Source: Pyrocephalus nanus (Eukaryota > Chordata > Aves > Passeriformes > Tyrannidae). Taken from it: a DNA stretch of 64,000 bases. How positions within the stretch are numbered: position 1 is the stretch's first letter; each line of letters opens with the position of its first letter. Location: positions 31,381,501-31,445,500 of the forward strand of contig CM076268.1 in NCBI GenBank assembly GCA_038380795.1, read 5' to 3'. Shown here piece after piece: positions 59,700 to 64,000 of the stretch. The notes beneath the pieces are model-generated. The model had not been told where the DNA came from, did not search any database, and saw only the letters and a list, made by a program, of their open reading frames with translations. A program made the position numbers and the translations under genes.

Positions 59700-60060
59700 A
59701 GAATAATGCTATTTAATTTATGAACCATTAATATTTATTGCACATGCAATCGCTGGCATTTTGTGTGAGAGAGCTGGACAGCAGCTATTAAAATTGGAAA
59801 GAAGTTATATATTAACCAGGGCTACCCAGATAATTCATATGGGATAATTTTTGATTAATTTATTTCTTTCTGTTGACAAATTTCCCAGTAGTGGCCAACA
59901 AGGTGGGTTTTTTAAACTTATTTGCTAGCTCATAATGAATTGCTCGGTAATTACTACAAATAATTCAACTCCTTTATTATTAGCGTTTTATAAGTGTGTC
60001 GAAGAAGACTTGCTCGTCTTGGTACACAATTAAGGAGTTGGATCTCACGCTCACTTCAGT
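59700..60060. promoter_or_regulatory. AT-rich unique block, candidate conserved non-coding element
   Basis: Homeodomain-like cores cluster here: ACCATTAATATTTATTG, GATTAATTTATT, GGTAATTACTACAAATAAT and ACACAATTAAGG, interspersed with non-repetitive sequence and no open frame. Regulatory function is inferred from composition only. Confidence 0.25.
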
Positions 60061-63000
60061 TGAGATCTGATGTTTCCCACAAAGATCAGGACTGAGGGCT
60101 CCTCACGCTGTGTTTTGTACAGGGGCATCCAGAGACCCCAGTGTATGATGCTGCTGTCCCAAACCACACCCCTGATTCCAGAGTGGGAGGAATCGGCAGA
60201 ACCTTGTACCAGTGCTTAGCGCTACAGAGAATCCCCCTGCAAACTGTGCTGGAATACTGGCCCAAGAGAGGGCTCCGGTGCCACAGTATCATCTTTTGAA
60301 AAGAACATGATTAATTTTGGAGTATAAGTTAGATAGATCTGCTGGTAGTTGTAGAACAGGTTGCCTGAAAATTACTTGTAACAAGGTTTTAAAATTCAGG
60401 TTATGTTGGTTTCTCCTGATACAAGTCTGCTCTTCTCAGTTCCTGATGGGGAATAATGTTATTTTCTTGAAACAGGTTCTGGTTACAATGCAAGTTTTAT
60501 TTCCCTAAGTATTTTATGTGACTCACTTTAGAATTAGCTCCTTCAGACAAGGTTCCAGATGATAGATTACTTTGGGAGATGCTCACAGAAACTTGTGAGT
60601 ATGACTGATAGCCATCAACATGGAACAGCTGGGAATTCTGAACAGTTTGATCAATATTTTGGGGGTTGGTTTACTATTTTTTTTAAATATTATGATACTT
60701 ACACCTGTAAGAGTGTTGAGTCTTTGTATCACTGAAGAGATTGATAGACGAACATTATGCCTAACGCACCGATACAAATACAAATTTGATTCCCATACAA
60801 ATTGGAAACCCAGAAAGCAGCAGTATTGCAGCCCATTAAGAGACACAGTTAGCAGTGCAGTAGTCAGAACTGAAGTGATGCAGTGATACAATCCCGGCTG
60901 ATACTGGTGTAAGAACACAGAGATAATAGAAACGTTCACTACATGCCTGTGTTGTGCAAAGGGATTAATTGTGATTGGATCTGGGGTATTATTTTGATGA
61001 ATTATTCCCAGTAAGATATTTACAGAACAAAAGGGACTTCAAGACTGGTGAAGCACAACAATCCTATTAGCTGGTTTGAGAAGATCTGAATTAGCTTTGT
61101 CTTCTAAATGCAGTCACTGGAGTCTGGGAGGGCAGGAATGGCTGCTCAGGCCGTGTCCAGATGGTGAGGCAGGAAGAACTGTTGGGAAGAGGGCAGGCTG
61201 CCCAAAGGACTGTCCTCTGGTTCCTCAGTGCCCGTGTCCCATTAGGCTCAGGTCTCGCATGTGGGAAACTTGGTGCAAATGTCTAAATATGTGTAGGGGA
61301 AGATGGTAGGTATAAGCAAAGGAGCAGATTTAACTGTTTCCCAGACTCCAGACCTGCAATCTTGCAAAAATTCTTCTTAAATGCATTGCAACCTTTGCCT
61401 GAATGAGGGCAGCCAGAAAGTGTCTTTTGCAGTTTTTGTTGCAGTGCACTTGGGCTGGAAAAGATTCAGGGGAAAAAACCTGGAATTGCAAGCAATGGTA
61501 AATTTCCAGCACATGTGGCAGACCAGTCCCTCCCTTGCATTTTGGGAGTTGCACAGAGATGGCAGTAATTACCAGCTCTTGCATAGCATCCATGACAGCA
61601 GTCAGAGCTTTTAAATAGAAAATGAAGAAAAAAAAAATGTAATCTTTTAACTCCTGGAAGACATAGCAGTTCTTCTGTGGAACTGGGAGAGATTTGTTAC
61701 TTAAGTTTGAATAGGGAGAGCAGGAAAGCAATGCAGTGTAGTTGTTGGTAACTTCCACACTAATATTTAACAAGCTGATGTTTCTGATGTGCAGAAGCAG
61801 CAGCATTTTGTTTCCATAAGGGTGCATCAGAAGCACAAAGCTGTGCTTTTGAGTTATGAGCAAAGAAGAACGTTAATAAATAGTAAGGTCAAGAAACACC
61901 ACAATACAAAGGAGTTTGTTATTCCTCTAGCATTTGTCACCAGATGCTAGCCCTCCAATAAATCTTGCTTTGAGAAATAGTTTTTAAGTCTTGCTTAGAT
62001 CTGACAGCAGTAAAAGTCCCTTGTGAACTCTGAAAAGGCAATCTCAATCCAGCTGCTGGTGTTAAGGGCTACACAAGATGAAAAGTGCTGTAAATGACAG
62101 AATCTGTCTTCTAATAGATTTGACAAATGCTGGGGATGAACGTGTGAACAATGGGAGCATTTTTATTGACTTGCCAAAAGCAGTGGCTTCTGCGAATTGC
62201 ACGACTGAAATAAACAGTAAAAACATGTACTGATGCAAGTTGCTGAGTAATCATGTATCCTTCCTGTGAGCAGTAAATACCTTTTTGCTAACTAAATGCT
62301 ATGTTCAAGAGCAAGCCATACAGAAGGCACAATAAACTTCACAGTAAATCTGCCTCCTGGGTGTTGAGCATCAGGCTGCAGTTACTATGTGACTTCAGAC
62401 AGACTGTGTAGCTCAGGCTCCTTGGTTTCTTCACCTAAACCAGGCAGTTCATAAGATCCTTCAGATCACTGGATGTGGGATTATTACCCCCACTGGGGTA
62501 TTTTTAGTAAATTGCTAATTATTATGATCTTGATAGGGTGATATCTCTTACTTGCTCACTAAAAGGGTTTGTCTAATTTTTTTCACAAAGCCTAAATAGA
62601 ATACAGGTGTTCACCATCCAGCACCAGCAGTTTTGATGTAGTATACGTGTATATATACATATATTTTACTTTTCCTTAACAAAAAGCCTTTTTAATTAGT
62701 ATTTTAAGAACAGCATTAACCGGGTATACATGATTTACCACTACAGTCATTAGCAGGTTAACTTCTTGGAGAAAAAAATCCTCACTGGCTTTATCAGTGT
62801 GAGCTCTGCTGAAAACTATCTCCAGCTGAGGAACGTGCAAATTCCTTGGGCAAACATTAATCTTTCAAGGGCACACACTCTGGTAGCCAAGCAGAGAAAT
62901 GCCCATTTCTCTAGCAAAATAAATCCATTTTGGATAACTAAAATCTTCACTTAAACCTTAATAACACAATCCATGGTATTTTTTTGGAAAGCCAGTTGCT

Positions 63001-63408
63001 CCCACACGTGCCTTTCTAGCCAGAATTGGGGCACTGAAAAGATTAAATCTCATCATTCTGCAAATCTCTAAGTATCTTAACTGTCTGCAGTACATTGATG
63101 TTAGGTCAGTATACTGAAAACAACACAGCAAACACAAACTGCAGTGGCTTCAGCACACACCCAGGGATGCTTATCAGACAAAACGATCTGAATCACGGAG
63201 CACTGATGGGCAGATTTCACTCCAGCCAAAGACCAAACTGCCTATTGCAGTTCCCTCCTGAACCTCCCAGCTGTGTACAGTCTTAGTAATGAGTCTTTGC
63301 CCTTGACACTGCATTTTTTTTCACTAAAAGCTTTGGTGTAAAATGCAAGCTGAACAAGTTTAACTCCTGTTTGTTTCCCCTACATTTTTGCTCTTAATTC
63401 TTCCTACA
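60061..63408. other. Intergenic, nothing recognised
   Basis: The minus-strand frame at 61330-61863 (177 codons) has no recognised domain. A short alternating purine-pyrimidine stretch (GTATACGTGTATATATACATATAT) lies at about 62642-62665. No gene was found. Confidence 0.55.
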
Positions 63409-63475
63409 TTTTTAAAAATTCCCCTTTTTTCTTTCTCCCTGACTTTTAAAATTTCCCCTTTATTCTTTTTCCCTG
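63409..63475. repeat. 34-bp imperfect tandem duplication, pyrimidine-rich
   Basis: TTTTAAAAATTCCCCTTTTT...CTCCCTG at 63409-63441 is repeated, with several changes, at 63443-63475. A related two-copy word TTCCATACAG follows at about 63531 and 63550. Confidence 0.7.
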
Positions 63476-64000
63476 CTGGTTTAGGATTTTGCAGCAGCAG
63501 AGTTTTGTTGTAGTGGTTGTGAAGAGTATATTCCATACAGGAGAATATTTTCCATACAGGTGTCACTGGACATAGTGGCACTATGCAAGTAGCACTTTCT
63601 TTTCCACATGACCTAGATGTTTTCTGTTCTTCCCACTCAAGAGCTTATTTGGGAATCTATATGAGTGAGCTGAAGGAAATAGATAGTACAGTAAATTTAA
63701 CAGGGGAGGAAACTTTGGGGTAAAATGCTGTAGCTTGCTCTGGTGTGTCTGACTTTCAGTCCCACCTTAGAGGCTGTGCCATCCCATAGGAGTCTTGTGC
63801 TCTGTCTTTCTCTGGTTGCAATCCACGTGGTCTGGGGGTGTGCACATGGAAAGAAAGAGGCAAGAAGGAGGACACTGTGAGCTGTTCTTACAAGGCACAA
63901 AGTAATAGGTGAAAAGCATAATCGTTTATTCATTCTGCTGTATTATAGGCATATGTGACAACAGATTTGCAAAAGACATTAAATTTGTAAAGTCAAGCTC
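63476..64000. other. Intergenic to right edge, nothing recognised
   Basis: No exon or element was identified before the window ends. The frame at 63697-63933 (minus) has no recognised product. Confidence 0.55.

Noticed and set aside
61330..61863. Minus-strand 177-codon open frame
   Set aside because: Hydrophobic and F-rich through a poly-A/T tract, with no recognised product or splice sites.

Overview
The window is vertebrate nuclear DNA and most likely avian. The evidence is a short CR1-type retroposon tail carrying the (ATTCTATG)n end typical of birds and other sauropsids, a fairly compact intron-exon gene, and low repeat density overall. No bacterial, organellar or tRNA/rRNA feature was seen.

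Region 1 (93-17930, + strand) holds the only gene I can support: ten spliced coding exons of a 12-transmembrane SLC22-family transporter closest to SLC22A15. The first coding exon, which should carry the start and most of TM1, lies upstream of the window. The exons join in frame to 457 codons plus a stop. Nine of them carry recognisable family motifs, including the MFS signature after TM2, PESPRWL after TM6 and ELYPT after TM10. Against human SLC22A15 as I recall it, this protein has a shorter first extracellular loop and lacks the long acidic C-terminal tail. It may therefore be the SLC22A15-like paralogue rather than the one-to-one orthologue. The first intron in view appears to use a GC donor.

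Region 2 (17931 to about 20.6 kb) is the probable 3' UTR. It contains an unusual pair of interleaved inverted repeats (order A-B-A'-B').

Region 3 (about 20.6-64 kb) is a roughly 43-kb stretch with no recognisable protein-coding exon. It holds a 617-bp solo LTR with a perfect 5-bp target duplication (24883-25499), a G-quadruplex-prone C-run, a GC-rich patch with a 27-bp ATGGCG/YY1-like repeat, a few minisatellites and foldbacks, a diverged 191-bp tandem duplication, and AT-rich TAAT-dense blocks that could be conserved non-coding elements. Open reading frames in this stretch (the longest is 238 codons) look like chance. In human the downstream neighbour is MAB21L3, but I could not recognise it here.

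I found no convincing previously undescribed multi-gene system. The observations most worth checking are the interleaved inverted repeats, the GC-AG intron, the paralogue question and the ATG-phased 27-bp repeat.
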